Shown piece by piece: positions 16,246 to 25,242 of a stretch of DNA of 64,000 nt. Location: NCBI GenBank assembly GCA_964351875.1, contig CAYGQC010000001.1, forward strand, positions 1 to 64,000, read 5' to 3'. The position numbers were made by a program, and so were the translations under genes. The stretch's first letter is position 1; each line of letters begins with the position of its first letter. The notes beneath the pieces were generated by a model, which saw only the letters and a program-made list of their open reading frames with translations, was not told the origin of the DNA and made no database searches. The stretch comes from JANSWO01 sp964351875 (GTDB lineage: Bacteria > Pseudomonadota > Gammaproteobacteria > Pseudomonadales > Azotimanducaceae).

Positions 16246-16484
16246 GTAAATCGCCTTGTCTTAACCTAACGGAGGAACCCTAGTCTACGGTTGTCCCTCG
16301 GCCTAAGACCAGCCGTGCGTATCCGGGCTGCCAAAGCCGCGCTCTGGCGCCCCTGTTCTGTGCGCCAGACGCCAAAATACCGGCGCGCCAAGCCCTGGTG
16401 TCGCGAAAAAAGGATCTAGATCACTGTTCTGCTCCGTGATCCTTCTAACCTTGCTGGTCACTTTGTCATCCAAGACCGCACGCC

Positions 16485-16988
16485 ATGTCAGGCTCTGCCT
16501 CAGTATTACCCGCTACGTTAAATCCGACCCGTAACGACAAGCGTTCAAACCGACCGCACGGCTTCACCCTGGTCGAGTTACTCGTTGTTATCGCCGTCAT
16601 GGGCCTTCTTGTCAGCATCGCAATCTCGAGCTATCAGAATTACGTGACGAGCGCGAGCGTCGCTACGGTCAGTAACAACTACGGTGAAGCAGTCCGCAGT
16701 GTGCGCAATCAGTTCGCGTCCGCAGACGCCCGCCGATCGAGTGGCGCCGACATAACAAACACAGTACCCAGCGACATTGCGGGATGGCTTGCGATCCTGA
16801 ACCCGTTGTCGGCGAAAGCGCCGGGTGGCAACCCTGCCTACGAACTGGGTGCAGGCAACGGCAGCTCTGGTGCGATTGGTATCGAGATATCCGGCAGCTA
16901 CGCTGGCGGCGACCTTCAGGTCACCGTAACCCAACCCGCCTTTGCGGACATGGCTGCCAAGAGCGAAACCATTAGTCAATCTTCCTAG
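16485..16988 (+). CDS. orphan type IV prepilin-like protein
   Basis: A 167-residue prepilin. A charged 26-residue leader ends in Gly26, followed by the mature start FTLVELLVVIAVMGLLVSIA with Glu at +5. This is the PilD cleavage site and the conserved pilin helix. The C-terminal part (Gly/Ser rich, no cysteine pair) is not matched to PilA, PilE or GspG. There is no assembly gene around it. It could be a minor pilin or a pseudopilin. It may be used by a pilus encoded elsewhere, consistent with the FimX-like protein at 42,659. Confidence 0.8.
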   Translation: MSGSASVLPATLNPTRNDKRSNRPHGFTLVELLVVIAVMGLLVSIAISSYQNYVTSASVATVSNNYGEAVRSVRNQFASADARRSSGADITNTVPSDIAGWLAILNPLSAKAPGGNPAYELGAGNGSSGAIGIEISGSYAGGDLQVTVTQPAFADMAAKSETISQSS

Positions 16989-17016
16989 CCAGCGCGTGCA
17001 GACCTGCCGGCTTTAG

Positions 17017-18315
17017 CTAGCGAGTCCGAAACGGATCGTTCAGCACCATGGTGTGGTCACGGTCAGGGCCCGTGGAGACGATATCAATCGGCGCGCCAAT
17101 CGCTTCGGCAACCGTCTCGATATAGCGTCGCGCATTGAGGGGTAGCTCGTCATAGTCTCGACAACCAACCGTTGAACTCTGCCAACCCGGCAGCTCCTCA
17201 TACACCGGCTTGAGCGCTGAGTAGTACTCGCTGCCGAACCGCATCTCACCAAGCTCGCCTTCCGGCGCTTCGTAGCTGACGCAGATCTTCAGAGTCTCGA
17301 GGGAGTCGAGTACATCGAGTTTGGTCAGGCAGACGCCCGAGATCGAGTTGATCTGTACGGCGTGGCGCAGCGCTACCGCATCAAACCAGCCGCAACGACG
17401 TGGCCGCCCGGTGGTGGCGCCAAATTCATGGCCGCGCTCGCCGAGCTCTTTGCCCACATCATCGAATAGCTCCGTCGGGAAGGGACCTGAGCCGACCCGA
17501 GTGGAGTAAGCCTTGGTAATCCCCAGAACATAGTCGAGATAGAGAGGCCCGAAGCCCGAGCCAACCGCCGTGCCACCCGCGGTCGTGTTCGACGAAGTGA
17601 CAAAGGGGTAGGTGCCCAGGTCGATGTCCAGCATGGCACCCTGCGCGCCTTCGAACAGGATGTTGTCTCCGTTCTTTCTGTGCCGATGCAGAATCGGCGC
17701 TATGTCCGCGACCATCGGCTTGATGTGCTCCGCAACACGAGCCGCGTCATCGAGCGTCTGTTTCGGATCGACCGCATCGGTCTTGTAGTAGTTGGTGAGC
17801 ATGAAGTTGTGATACTCGATCACCTCCTCGAGCTTCTCGGCAAATTGTTTCCAATAGAAAAGATCGCCGAGGCGTATGCCACGTCGAGCAGCCTTGTCTT
17901 CGTAGGACGGACCGATACCCCGGCCCGTTGTGCCAATCTTCTGCGCCCCGCGGGCTTTCTCTCGTGCCAGATCCAGCTTGATGTGATACGGCAGAATCAA
18001 CTGGCACGCGGGCGAGATCTTCAAGCGCTCGCGCACGGGCACCCCGGTCTCCTCCAGGGCGTTGATCTCTTCCATCAGCGCATTCGGCTCAATCACGACG
18101 CCATTGCCGATCAGACAGGCAACATTCGGACGCAAGATGCCGGAGGGAATCAGATGCAAAACCGTCTTGTGCCCGTCGATCACCAGTGTGTGGCCCGCGT
18201 TGTGGCCACCCTGGAAACGAGCGACCGCAGCGACGTTCTCCGTCAGCAGATCGACAACCTTGCCCTTGCCTTCATCACCCCATTGGGTGCCGATGACGAC
18301 TACGTTCGTGCCCAT
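17017..18315 (-). CDS. purA: PurA, adenylosuccinate synthetase
   Basis: A 432-residue enzyme that joins IMP and aspartate with GTP to make adenylosuccinate, the first committed step to AMP. The N-terminal GTQWGDEGKGKVVD phosphate loop, the GGHNAGHT loop and the DVLDSLETLKI region (guanine pocket) are canonical. It is the last gene of a long leftward run that starts at nnrD, downstream of hisZ by 97 bp. Full length. Confidence 0.98.
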   Translation of the reverse strand: MGTNVVVIGTQWGDEGKGKVVDLLTENVAAVARFQGGHNAGHTLVIDGHKTVLHLIPSGILRPNVACLIGNGVVIEPNALMEEINALEETGVPVRERLKISPACQLILPYHIKLDLAREKARGAQKIGTTGRGIGPSYEDKAARRGIRLGDLFYWKQFAEKLEEVIEYHNFMLTNYYKTDAVDPKQTLDDAARVAEHIKPMVADIAPILHRHRKNGDNILFEGAQGAMLDIDLGTYPFVTSSNTTAGGTAVGSGFGPLYLDYVLGITKAYSTRVGSGPFPTELFDDVGKELGERGHEFGATTGRPRRCGWFDAVALRHAVQINSISGVCLTKLDVLDSLETLKICVSYEAPEGELGEMRFGSEYYSALKPVYEELPGWQSSTVGCRDYDELPLNARRYIETVAEAIGAPIDIVSTGPDRDHTMVLNDPFRTR

Positions 18316-18412
18316 GTTCTTCTCAAAATCTCAACAAAGTTAAGTCGGTGCCGCTGCCCAACGGGCACACGCGCGACACAGCCACAGGAATCAGCCCGAA
18401 ATAGAAACCGAT

Positions 18413-19555
18413 TCAGGATTCGTGGTCAGCGACGATCCAGGCATCCCCATCCGGCAGAAGCCGTCGGTCACACAATGCCGGCACGTCCTGATTGGTACTC
18501 AGCGCCTGAACCACCCGCTCGCCACGACCGCGCAAATCCGCGATTGCCGTCAGCAACGAAGGCTCACTTCCCGTTGGCGCGAAGATAGCACGGTGGTGAC
18601 CGTGCCCGAGCGGCAATTGCTTCAGATCGAGGTCAAAGCCCGTCGCCGGACGAATGCGACCAAACTTGCCACCCAGCCCGTCGTAACGCCCCCCTCGGGC
18701 CAACGGCTGTCCGCGTTCGTTGCCGTAAGCCGCGAACACCACACCGGTGTGATAGCCGTAGGCCGCAACCTCGGCAAGATCGAAGAACACATCAACATCC
18801 GGCAGCCGAGAGCCCAGCTCCTCGCAGAGCGATTGTAAGTCCGCAAGCGCGCCGCGAACGTCAGAACCCAGCTCTTCGCTGGCGCGCGCCAGCACATCAC
18901 TGCGGCCCATCAATCGAGTGAGAGCAACCAAACGCTCGCCCTCGCCGCCCGTGTCCAGCGCGTTGATATCCGACTCGGATTTGTCCTGGATCGCGTTGTA
19001 AAGCAAGCGTTGCTGGCGCTCATCGCTCGTCGCCGAGCGCAGCAGTGCGCGCACGATGCCAGCATGCCCTAAAACGAGTAGCGGCCTGGACACGCCACCC
19101 ACCTGGAGCACCTCGGCAAGCAGCGAAATTATCTCCGCATCTGCGGCAAGTTCGGAGGCTCCAAACAGCTCTGCGCCCGCCAGGTACGGCACGCGTGTCG
19201 ATAGCGGCATGCTGCGCTGGGAGCGCGCGACCGGCCCCGCGTAGCAAAGCCGTTGCGGGCCACTCTCCTGTGCAAGGGAATGGCTATCGATTCGCAGCGC
19301 CTGGGATGTCATCTCAGGTCGGAGGGCGAGGGTTTCGCCGCTCTCCGGGTCCGTGAGTTTGAACATCTGCTGTTCCATATCTTCCGCGCTGCCCACGAGC
19401 AATCCGTCGAGCCGTTCGATCAACGGCGGCTCCACGTACTCGTATCCCCAGGTGTCGAACACATCCAGTACGCGCCGGCGAGTCTGCTCAAGCTCACGCG
19501 CTCGAGGCGGCAATACTTCATCGATCCCTTCCGGGAGACGCCAGTAGTCAGTCAC
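18413..19555 (-). CDS. hisZ: HisZ, ATP phosphoribosyltransferase regulatory subunit
   Basis: A 380-residue paralogue of HisRS that lacks tRNA ligation and binds the short HisG to give histidine feedback control. The N-terminus (YWRLPEGIDEVLPP) and the motif-2-like stretch LALRPEMTSQALRI are typical; class II motif 3 residues for aminoacylation are degenerate. I chose the GTG at 19555, since the family starts a few residues before LPEGI. hisZ next to purA is the usual arrangement in Pseudomonas-like gammaproteobacteria and absent from E. coli. Confidence 0.92.
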   Translation of the reverse strand: MTDYWRLPEGIDEVLPPRARELEQTRRRVLDVFDTWGYEYVEPPLIERLDGLLVGSAEDMEQQMFKLTDPESGETLALRPEMTSQALRIDSHSLAQESGPQRLCYAGPVARSQRSMPLSTRVPYLAGAELFGASELAADAEIISLLAEVLQVGGVSRPLLVLGHAGIVRALLRSATSDERQQRLLYNAIQDKSESDINALDTGGEGERLVALTRLMGRSDVLARASEELGSDVRGALADLQSLCEELGSRLPDVDVFFDLAEVAAYGYHTGVVFAAYGNERGQPLARGGRYDGLGGKFGRIRPATGFDLDLKQLPLGHGHHRAIFAPTGSEPSLLTAIADLRGRGERVVQALSTNQDVPALCDRRLLPDGDAWIVADHES

Positions 19556-19592
19556 GAAAATATTCCTGGCTCGCAGAAGCGCGAGCAAAGTG

Positions 19593-19778
19593 TCAGCGAG
19601 CGATACTCACAATTACGGTACCGATGAGCATCATCGAAAGGCCCATTATGCGCAGGCTTGGCTCTGCCGTCTCGGACGCTTTCCGGGCAGCCGCTCGCCA
19701 GCCCGAGGGCCAGGCAAACGGGAGAATGCCCTCGATCACAAGTACGAGACCGAGGGCAATGGCGAGTTCGCTAGCCAC
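19593..19778 (-). CDS. yjeT: DUF2065 family small membrane protein (YjeT-like)
   Basis: A 61-residue protein with two hydrophobic helices (LAIALGLVLVIEGILPF and MGLSMMLIGTVIVSI). It matches DUF2065/YjeT, a small inner-membrane protein of unknown function always found after hflC. Its start overlaps the hflC stop by 8 bases, so it is part of the HflKC unit. Confidence 0.9.
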   Translation of the reverse strand: MASELAIALGLVLVIEGILPFAWPSGWRAAARKASETAEPSLRIMGLSMMLIGTVIVSIAR

Positions 19779-20643
19779 CGCTCTCGCTCTTGAGATACTT
19801 GAAGAAGTCGCTTTCGGGATCGAGGATCATGAGATCCCCCTTATCCGCGAACACTTCCGTGTACGCGTTGATGCTGCGGTAGAACGCGTAGAATTCCGGA
19901 TCCCGGTTGAATGCATCGGCGTAGATTGACGCGGAACTAGCGTCACCGTCACCACGAATCTGCTCAGATTCTTTGTATGCGTTGGCCGCGACTACGACGG
20001 TCTGCCGGTCCGCGTCCGCTCGAATTCCGATAGCCAGTTCGTCACCCTGAGCGCGGTATTGACGAGCCAGAATCGCACGTTCGGATTCCATCCGATCGTA
20101 GACGCCACGCGAGACTTCCGGTGGCAAATCGATGCGCTTGGTACGCACGTCGACTACTTCCACGCCAAGGTTTTCACGCATCACGGCGTTCAGTTCGGCG
20201 GTCAGCTCGCTCATCAGAAGGTCTCTCTCACCGGAGATCACTTCATGCATGTCGCGGCGAGAAATCTGGTTACGCAGACCCTCATCCACTCGCTGCCCCA
20301 GGATAAGTTCCGCGGTCGACTGCTGCCCAGTAGTTGCCTTGTAGAAACTCAGAACATCGGCAACTCGCCATTTAGCGAAGGAATCGACCAACAGCGGTTT
20401 CTTTTCCAGGGTGTAGTAGGTCTGCGGCGCAGCGTCCAGCGTGATGATGCGGCCGTCAAACTTGATGGCTTTCTCCGCAAACGGAATCTTGAAGTGGAAG
20501 CCAGCCGGAACATCCGCACGGGTCACCGCACCAAAACGCAGGACGATCGCTCGTTCCGTTTGATGCACGATAAAGAAACCGTCAAGCGCAACCAGCAATA
20601 CCAGTACCGCGACGACAGCGGACAACAGAGACTTGAAGTTCAT
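19771..20643 (-). CDS. hflC: HflC, FtsH protease modulator subunit
   Basis: A 290-residue SPFH/stomatin-family protein. One N-terminal membrane helix (residues 5-25) is followed by the SPFH domain (FHFKIPFAEKAIKFDGRI) and the coiled-coil tail (QYRAQGDELAIGIRADADRQTVV). With HflK it forms the periplasmic cage around FtsH and restrains its degradation of membrane proteins. It follows hflK by 17 bp and leads into yjeT with an 8-base overlap. Confidence 0.97.
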   Translation of the reverse strand: MNFKSLLSAVVAVLVLLVALDGFFIVHQTERAIVLRFGAVTRADVPAGFHFKIPFAEKAIKFDGRIITLDAAPQTYYTLEKKPLLVDSFAKWRVADVLSFYKATTGQQSTAELILGQRVDEGLRNQISRRDMHEVISGERDLLMSELTAELNAVMRENLGVEVVDVRTKRIDLPPEVSRGVYDRMESERAILARQYRAQGDELAIGIRADADRQTVVVAANAYKESEQIRGDGDASSASIYADAFNRDPEFYAFYRSINAYTEVFADKGDLMILDPESDFFKYLKSESGG

Positions 20644-20660
20644 AGCTATGTCCTTGTGGT

Positions 20661-21794
20661 TTAGCGGCCGGTACGGCCGGTGGTGGAACGGTTATCTACA
20701 TCACGCCGCAGCGAATCGATCATTTTGCTGACCTCATCACGACTGATCCCGCCTCCAGGGCCCGATGGCGCACCGCTGGTCATTCGATCAAGCGGCAGGT
20801 AGAGCATGTTGTTGCCGCCCTCGACATCCACCATGACCTTGCTGCTGTTGGACAGCACCTGCTCAAGCGCATCGATGTAGAGTCGATCTCGCGTGACTTC
20901 CGGTGCCAGCCGATATTCGGTGAGCAGCTTGGTGAAGCGTTCGGCTTCACCTTCGGCTCGCGCAACCACCCGGTCTCGATAGGCGTTGGCTTCCTCAATC
21001 TGCTTCTGGGCTTCACCACGAGCCTTGGGCAATATGCTCTCGGCGTAGGCGTTAGCTTCATTGATCACCCGGGCCTCATCTTCCTGGGCGGCCTGCACGT
21101 CGTTGAACGACGCGGCAACCTGAGCCGGCGGACCACTTTCCTGAATGTTCACTTTCGACACCGTGATGCCAGTGCCGTAGTTCGTGAGGTAAGACTGCAG
21201 ACGTTCCTGCACCTCGGCGGCCAGAGCGGCTCGGCCATCCGTAATGACGAGGTCCATCGATGACGAGCCAACCACGTGGCGCAGCGCCGACTCAGTCGCC
21301 TGGGCAACACTCGACTCCGGCGACTTCACGTTGATCAGGAAATCGATAGCGTTGCTAACGATGTACTGAACGGTCAGCGCGATATCCACGATGTTCTCGT
21401 CTTCCGTCAGCATCAGCGCACGGTGATCGTGGTTACGAACTGCGTTGACATCGACAATCTGAACGTCATCGACGATCGGTGGATTCCAGTGCAGGCCTGG
21501 CACAACCACGTTTTCCTGGACCGCACCAAAGCGGAACACAACGCCGTGTTCGCGCTGGTCAACCTGATAAAAGCCAAAGGCGATGTAGACGACAATCGCT
21601 ATTACCAGCGCGCCTATCAGGCCGCCTTTGGAGATACCACCACCACTACCAGAACCGCCGCCGCCACCGCGGCCGAAAACCCCGGACAGTTGCGACTGCA
21701 GTTTCTTGAATGCCTCATCGAGATCCGGCGGGCCTTGATCGCCTCCGCCCCAGGGATCTTTTTCCTTGCCGCCGCCTGGTTCATTCCATGCCAT
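20661..21794 (-). CDS. hflK: HflK, FtsH protease modulator subunit
   Basis: A 377-residue SPFH protein. It has a Gly-rich cytosolic N-terminus (MAWNEPGGGKEKDPWGGG), a membrane helix near residues 58-75, then the SPFH domain (GLHWNPPIVDDVQIVDV) and a coiled coil rich in Ala/Glu/Arg (ARGEAQKQIEEANAYRDRVVARAEGEAERF). Partner of HflC in the FtsH-HflKC complex. Transcribed after hflX with a 149-bp gap that contains an 11-bp direct repeat. Confidence 0.97.
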   Translation of the reverse strand: MAWNEPGGGKEKDPWGGGDQGPPDLDEAFKKLQSQLSGVFGRGGGGGSGSGGGISKGGLIGALVIAIVVYIAFGFYQVDQREHGVVFRFGAVQENVVVPGLHWNPPIVDDVQIVDVNAVRNHDHRALMLTEDENIVDIALTVQYIVSNAIDFLINVKSPESSVAQATESALRHVVGSSSMDLVITDGRAALAAEVQERLQSYLTNYGTGITVSKVNIQESGPPAQVAASFNDVQAAQEDEARVINEANAYAESILPKARGEAQKQIEEANAYRDRVVARAEGEAERFTKLLTEYRLAPEVTRDRLYIDALEQVLSNSSKVMVDVEGGNNMLYLPLDRMTSGAPSGPGGGISRDEVSKMIDSLRRDVDNRSTTGRTGR

Positions 21795-21852
21795 GTGTTC
21801 TCTACGCCTTTTCTTTACGCTTTTACGGTCTTAACGCGCGCGCCATTGCGCT

Positions 21853-21874
21853 CTCAATGCGCACTCAATGCGCG
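21853..21874. repeat. 11-bp direct repeat upstream of hflK
   Basis: Two adjacent copies of CTCAATGCGC(A/G) at 21853-21863 and 21864-21874, with a related CATTGCGCT just before. They lie 59-80 bp ahead of the hflK start and could be a regulator site or slippage product. No known operator was recognised. Confidence 0.35.
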
Positions 21875-21943
21875 TTCGGAATCTATCGACGCAGCTTAGC
21901 CCGACCCTTAGCCAGGCACGCCACGTCTGAGCTGGAAATTCTA

Positions 21944-23212
21944 TCAGTGTGGAGCGCCGCCCGCCGCCTGTCGCTGATCCGAAAATTCCCGCAGCACCTC
22001 GTCGCGAGCGACGATGGTTAACGCCATGGAGCCATCCTCCTGAACATCTTCGCTGACGACAGCTCCACGCTGATACAGCCAGGAACGCAGCCTACCCTCA
22101 GAGGGCGCCAAAAGAACCTGTACCTGTGGCTGAGCCCCGAGCAGCCTGCCTATGCGATCGAGCAGTTCCGGCAGACCAGCACCAGTGAGGGCGCTCACCG
22201 CGAGATGTGCATCATCCGCAGGCAACCAGTTATCTTCCCTGGCTAGCAGATCAGCCTTGTTATAGACAATCAGCCGCGGCAGCTCATGTGCGCCTATTTC
22301 TCGCAGAACTGCATTGACGTCGTCAATTCGCAAATCGCGATCCTCGTCACTCGCATCCACCACCTGCAGCAGAAGATCAGCGCCCGCCACTTCTTCGAGC
22401 GTGGCCTTGAATGCATCGACAAGCGCGTGCGGCAACTGGCTGATGAAGCCAACCGTATCCGCCAGGACAACATCACCAATACCGGCCAGCTCCAGCGAGC
22501 GCATCGTCGGGTCCAGCGTGGCGAACAGCCTGTCTTCAGCCAGCACCGCAGCGTTGGTCAGCGCATTGAAGAGGGTCGATTTACCCGCGTTGGTATAGCC
22601 AACGAGCGCAACAACAGGCGTGCCAGCCCGCGAGCGTCGGCGTCGGCCCTGCGCTCGCCGGCTGGCCACCGTCTCAAGTTTGGCCTTCAGCGACTTGATG
22701 CGCTCAGCCAGCATCCGCTGATCCAGCTCGATCTGAGTCTCACCGGCACCGCGCAAACCGATACCACCTTTCTGTCGGTCAAGGTGCGTCCAGCCTCGCA
22801 CGAGCCGAGTCTGGGCGTGCTCCAGATGGGCGAGCTCAACTTGCAGCTTGCCTTCGTGGGTACGCGCACGATCCGCGAAGATGTGCAGGATCAATTCGGT
22901 TCGAGGTACGACGCGACACTCGAGTTCAGCTTCCAGGTTGCGCTGCTGCCCGGCGGAAAGCTCGTGATTGACCAACAGCAGATCCAGCTCTTCCGCAACT
23001 AACAGGTCGCGAATCTCGTCAACCTTGCCTGGTCCGACAAACGTCTTGGGATGGGGTGTCTCACGCGAGGCCGTAACACTGACCACGGGCTCGAGCTCGG
23101 CGCTGCGCGCGAGCTCCGATAGCTCCGACAACTCAAAGTCGACATCAAGGCTGGATTGCTTCAATTGCAACAGCAGGGCTCGCCTGCCCGCTTCTGGACG
23201 ATCGTAGAACAT
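21944..23212 (-). CDS. hflX: HflX, ribosome-splitting GTPase
   Basis: A 422-residue OBG-HflX GTPase. An N-terminal HflX domain (KTFVGPGKVDEIRDLL, HELSAGQQRNLE), the linker with RGAGETQIELDQR, and the G domain with P-loop GYTNAGKSTLFNALT, DTVGFI and NKAD are all present. It rescues stalled ribosomes under heat stress and has ATP-dependent activity in some bacteria. Its ATG is preceded by GGAG eight bases upstream, with a 17-bp inverted repeat right next to that site. Confidence 0.97.
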   Translation of the reverse strand: MFYDRPEAGRRALLLQLKQSSLDVDFELSELSELARSAELEPVVSVTASRETPHPKTFVGPGKVDEIRDLLVAEELDLLLVNHELSAGQQRNLEAELECRVVPRTELILHIFADRARTHEGKLQVELAHLEHAQTRLVRGWTHLDRQKGGIGLRGAGETQIELDQRMLAERIKSLKAKLETVASRRAQGRRRRSRAGTPVVALVGYTNAGKSTLFNALTNAAVLAEDRLFATLDPTMRSLELAGIGDVVLADTVGFISQLPHALVDAFKATLEEVAGADLLLQVVDASDEDRDLRIDDVNAVLREIGAHELPRLIVYNKADLLAREDNWLPADDAHLAVSALTGAGLPELLDRIGRLLGAQPQVQVLLAPSEGRLRSWLYQRGAVVSEDVQEDGSMALTIVARDEVLREFSDQRQAAGGAPH

Positions 23213-23223
23213 ACAAGAACTCC

Positions 23224-23240
23224 ATGACTGCTCGAGTCAT
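23224..23240 (-). promoter_or_regulatory. inverted repeat adjoining the hflX ribosome binding site
   Basis: On the minus strand ATGACT-CGAGC-AGTCAT forms a perfect 6-bp stem with 5-base loop, ending directly ahead of GGAG, the ribosome binding site of hflX. It could be an RNA hairpin that affects translation or a protein-binding site in DNA. Confidence 0.35.
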
Positions 23241-23781
23241 TTGGCGCGGCCGTTCACCAGGCCCGGCTATCTCATCAGACTCACCAGACCGGGACAGCCT
23301 CGCTACAGGCTCAGACAACTGCAAACCTATGTTTTGGCGATGCCTTACGCACCCAACTGCCGAACCACAGCCGCCTCAACGCTCTCTTTGCCAATCGATT
23401 GGCGCGGAAGGCTCATCAACGCATCGCAATGATGGTGAGCGACCAGCACTCGCCCGACGAGACCGGGTATCCGCCCTCCGGGCACACACGAGAAATCAAT
23501 AGGGCACAGGCATACAGCACTTAACGTTGTCGTCTGTTCTTACTTCATCGTCTTAAGAATCCACCTGATATCTCGCTTTCAGAATCACTGTGTCGAATAC
23601 TCCGGCCGACGAGGGCAAGTAGGGGGCTGTCATTCCTGCCCGGAGTTCGCAGCGCGAGGCCGGCACCAAGCCAACCAGTCAGCTCGCAGCCTACTACGTT
23701 CTGCCCATGGACATAGTCATCAACGGCTTTTTCCATCGCCAGGCGCAAATGGCTGAATGTCAGGGCAAACCCGCCAGCCCA

Positions 23782-23817
23782 GATGCCTTAGTCGATGTCT
23801 TAGTCGATGCCTTAGTA
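23782..23817. repeat. three 12-bp tandem repeats between hfq and hflX
   Basis: Three near-identical units GATGCCTTAGTC, GATGTCTTAGTC and GATGCCTTAGTA follow one another. The stretch is outside any supported gene, 80 bp downstream of hfq. Confidence 0.8.
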
Positions 23818-23895
23818 ATAGGCGTAGCCGTGATCGAAGACGCCCGGCGTTCGCAGTGAACTGCGAGGTGATCTCAGACGACCTAGACCCGCGCG

Positions 23896-24171
23896 TCAGG
23901 ACTCTTCTGCGTCCGCGTCCGCCTCAGCGTCGTCACCAGCCTTGCCATCCTTGCTCGGCGCAAGCTTCACATTGCGCGAGGGCACGACGGTAGAGATGGC
24001 GTGCTTGTAGACCATCTGGCTGACGGAATTGCGCAGCAACACAACAAACTGATCGAACGATTCGATCTGGCCCTGAAGCTTGATGCCATTCACGAGGTAA
24101 ATGGACACAGGGACGCGTTCCTTGCGTAGGGCGTTCAGATAAGGGTCTTGTAATGAGTGCCCTTTTGACAT
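23896..24171 (-). CDS. hfq: Hfq, RNA chaperone
   Basis: A 91-residue Sm-like protein. MSKGHSLQDPYLNALRKERV, then the Sm1 motif (VSIYLVNGIKLQGQIESFDQF) and Sm2 with YKHAISTVVP are nearly identical to the family. It forms a hexamer that anneals small RNAs with their mRNAs. The acidic C-terminal tail (DDAEADADAEES) is the disordered part. The ATG at 24171 is chosen because the ORF upstream to 24255 lacks homology. It is located between miaA and the long gap before hflX. Confidence 0.98.
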   Translation of the reverse strand: MSKGHSLQDPYLNALRKERVPVSIYLVNGIKLQGQIESFDQFVVLLRNSVSQMVYKHAISTVVPSRNVKLAPSKDGKAGDDAEADADAEES

Positions 24172-24292
24172 CGTGGTCTCCTTGAACCTGGCGTCGTCTC
24201 CTTGAGACCTATTCCTGAGCAGAAGCCTTGAGAATAAGCACGGCCGGTCGAGCAAAAACCCGGAAAAAACCGACTGAACCGACGTTAGAGCA

Positions 24293-25237
24293 TCATGGCA
24301 GGTTGCTCAGCGTTTGCAATACTGAGCCCGCGAGGAGCGCCGCAGGAGCCCCCGGAAGCCGCTCGAGATCCGGCCAGCTGCGCAGCCAGGTCAACTGACG
24401 CTTTGCCAACTGGCGAGTCGCGGCACAACCACGCTCAAACAGATCTGACTCACCGTCAATCTCACCCCGAAGATACTCGCACACCTGCCGGTAGCCCACT
24501 GATCGCAGCGCCGGCAGATCCGGGTCATAGCGCTCAAGGAGCCCCTCAACTTCGGCAACCAGGCCGGCATCGAGCATCCCTTTGAAGCGAGCCGCAATGC
24601 GGCGGTGCAGCTCGGCGCGCTCGGGTATGTCGAGCGCTACCTGACTCAATTGCGCAGACAGGCGAAGGCTCGCAGCTTGGCCGCTGGCGCGCCACTGGCC
24701 AGACATGGATTCACCCGAGAGCTCCACCACTTCCAACGCGCGCAGCAGCCGCTGGTGATTGTTGGGATGAATACCCGCTGCAACCGTTGGATCAAGGCGC
24801 GCCAGCTCAGCGTGCATGGCTGGCCAGCCAACTCGTTCCGCTTTCTCGGACAGGGCGCGCCGCAGTTCGGGGTCAGCTTCGGGTAGCGACGCAATACCAT
24901 CCCGGAAGCTTCGGAAATAGAGCATCGTGCCGCCGACCAGCACCGGCAACTCGCCGGCAGCAAAGGCTCTCTCGCAGGCGGCATCCGCGTCGCGCACGAA
25001 GTCCGCCGCTGAATAGATGTCGTCGGGCTCCCGGATATCGATGAGCTCGTGGGGATAGCGGGCGAGCGTCTCTGGATCAGGCTTGGCGCTGCCAATATTC
25101 AGGCCTCGATAAACCTGCGCCGAATCCACGCTGATAAGGCGGCAGGGCTGCGTATCGGCCAGCGCAAAAGCCAGCTCCGTCTTGCCGGCCGCTGTTGCTC
25201 CCAGAAGACACAGCACCTGCCGGGGCGCACTGGACAC
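24293..25237 (-). CDS. miaA: MiaA, tRNA dimethylallyltransferase
   Basis: A 314-residue enzyme that adds an isopentenyl group to A37 of tRNAs reading UNN codons. The P-loop GATAAGKTELAFALA, the DSAQVYRGLNIGSAKP motif and RRHNQR-like KRQLTWLRSWPD near the end are typical. It follows mutL with a 5-bp gap and precedes hfq, the classic order. Confidence 0.97.
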   Translation of the reverse strand: MSSAPRQVLCLLGATAAGKTELAFALADTQPCRLISVDSAQVYRGLNIGSAKPDPETLARYPHELIDIREPDDIYSAADFVRDADAACERAFAAGELPVLVGGTMLYFRSFRDGIASLPEADPELRRALSEKAERVGWPAMHAELARLDPTVAAGIHPNNHQRLLRALEVVELSGESMSGQWRASGQAASLRLSAQLSQVALDIPERAELHRRIAARFKGMLDAGLVAEVEGLLERYDPDLPALRSVGYRQVCEYLRGEIDGESDLFERGCAATRQLAKRQLTWLRSWPDLERLPGAPAALLAGSVLQTLSNLP

Positions 25238-25242
25238 CGGTA

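Larger units (their letters stand above)
23213..23895. other. 683-bp gap between hfq and hflX
   Basis: hfq and hflX are normally adjacent. Here 683 bp separate them. I see no ORF with homology or codon logic (short ORFs of 60-92 codons on both strands look like chance). It carries an inverted repeat next to the hflX ribosome binding site and a 12-bp tandem repeat at 23782-23817. It may contain an extra promoter for hflX, an sRNA, or remnants of a lost gene; none can be told by eye. Confidence 0.5.

Noticed and set aside
16395..16450. Imperfect inverted repeat before the pilin gene (AGGATC / GTGATCC)
   Set aside because: The stem needs bulges and no T-run follows, so I do not call a terminator or operator.
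17680..18588. Plus-strand 302-codon ORF opposite purA
   Set aside because: It runs antisense through purA and has no recognisable motif.
23545..23748. Minus-strand ORF of 67 codons between hfq and hflX
   Set aside because: It begins at TTG without ribosome site and has no familiar domain; an open frame this short is expected by chance at this G+C.
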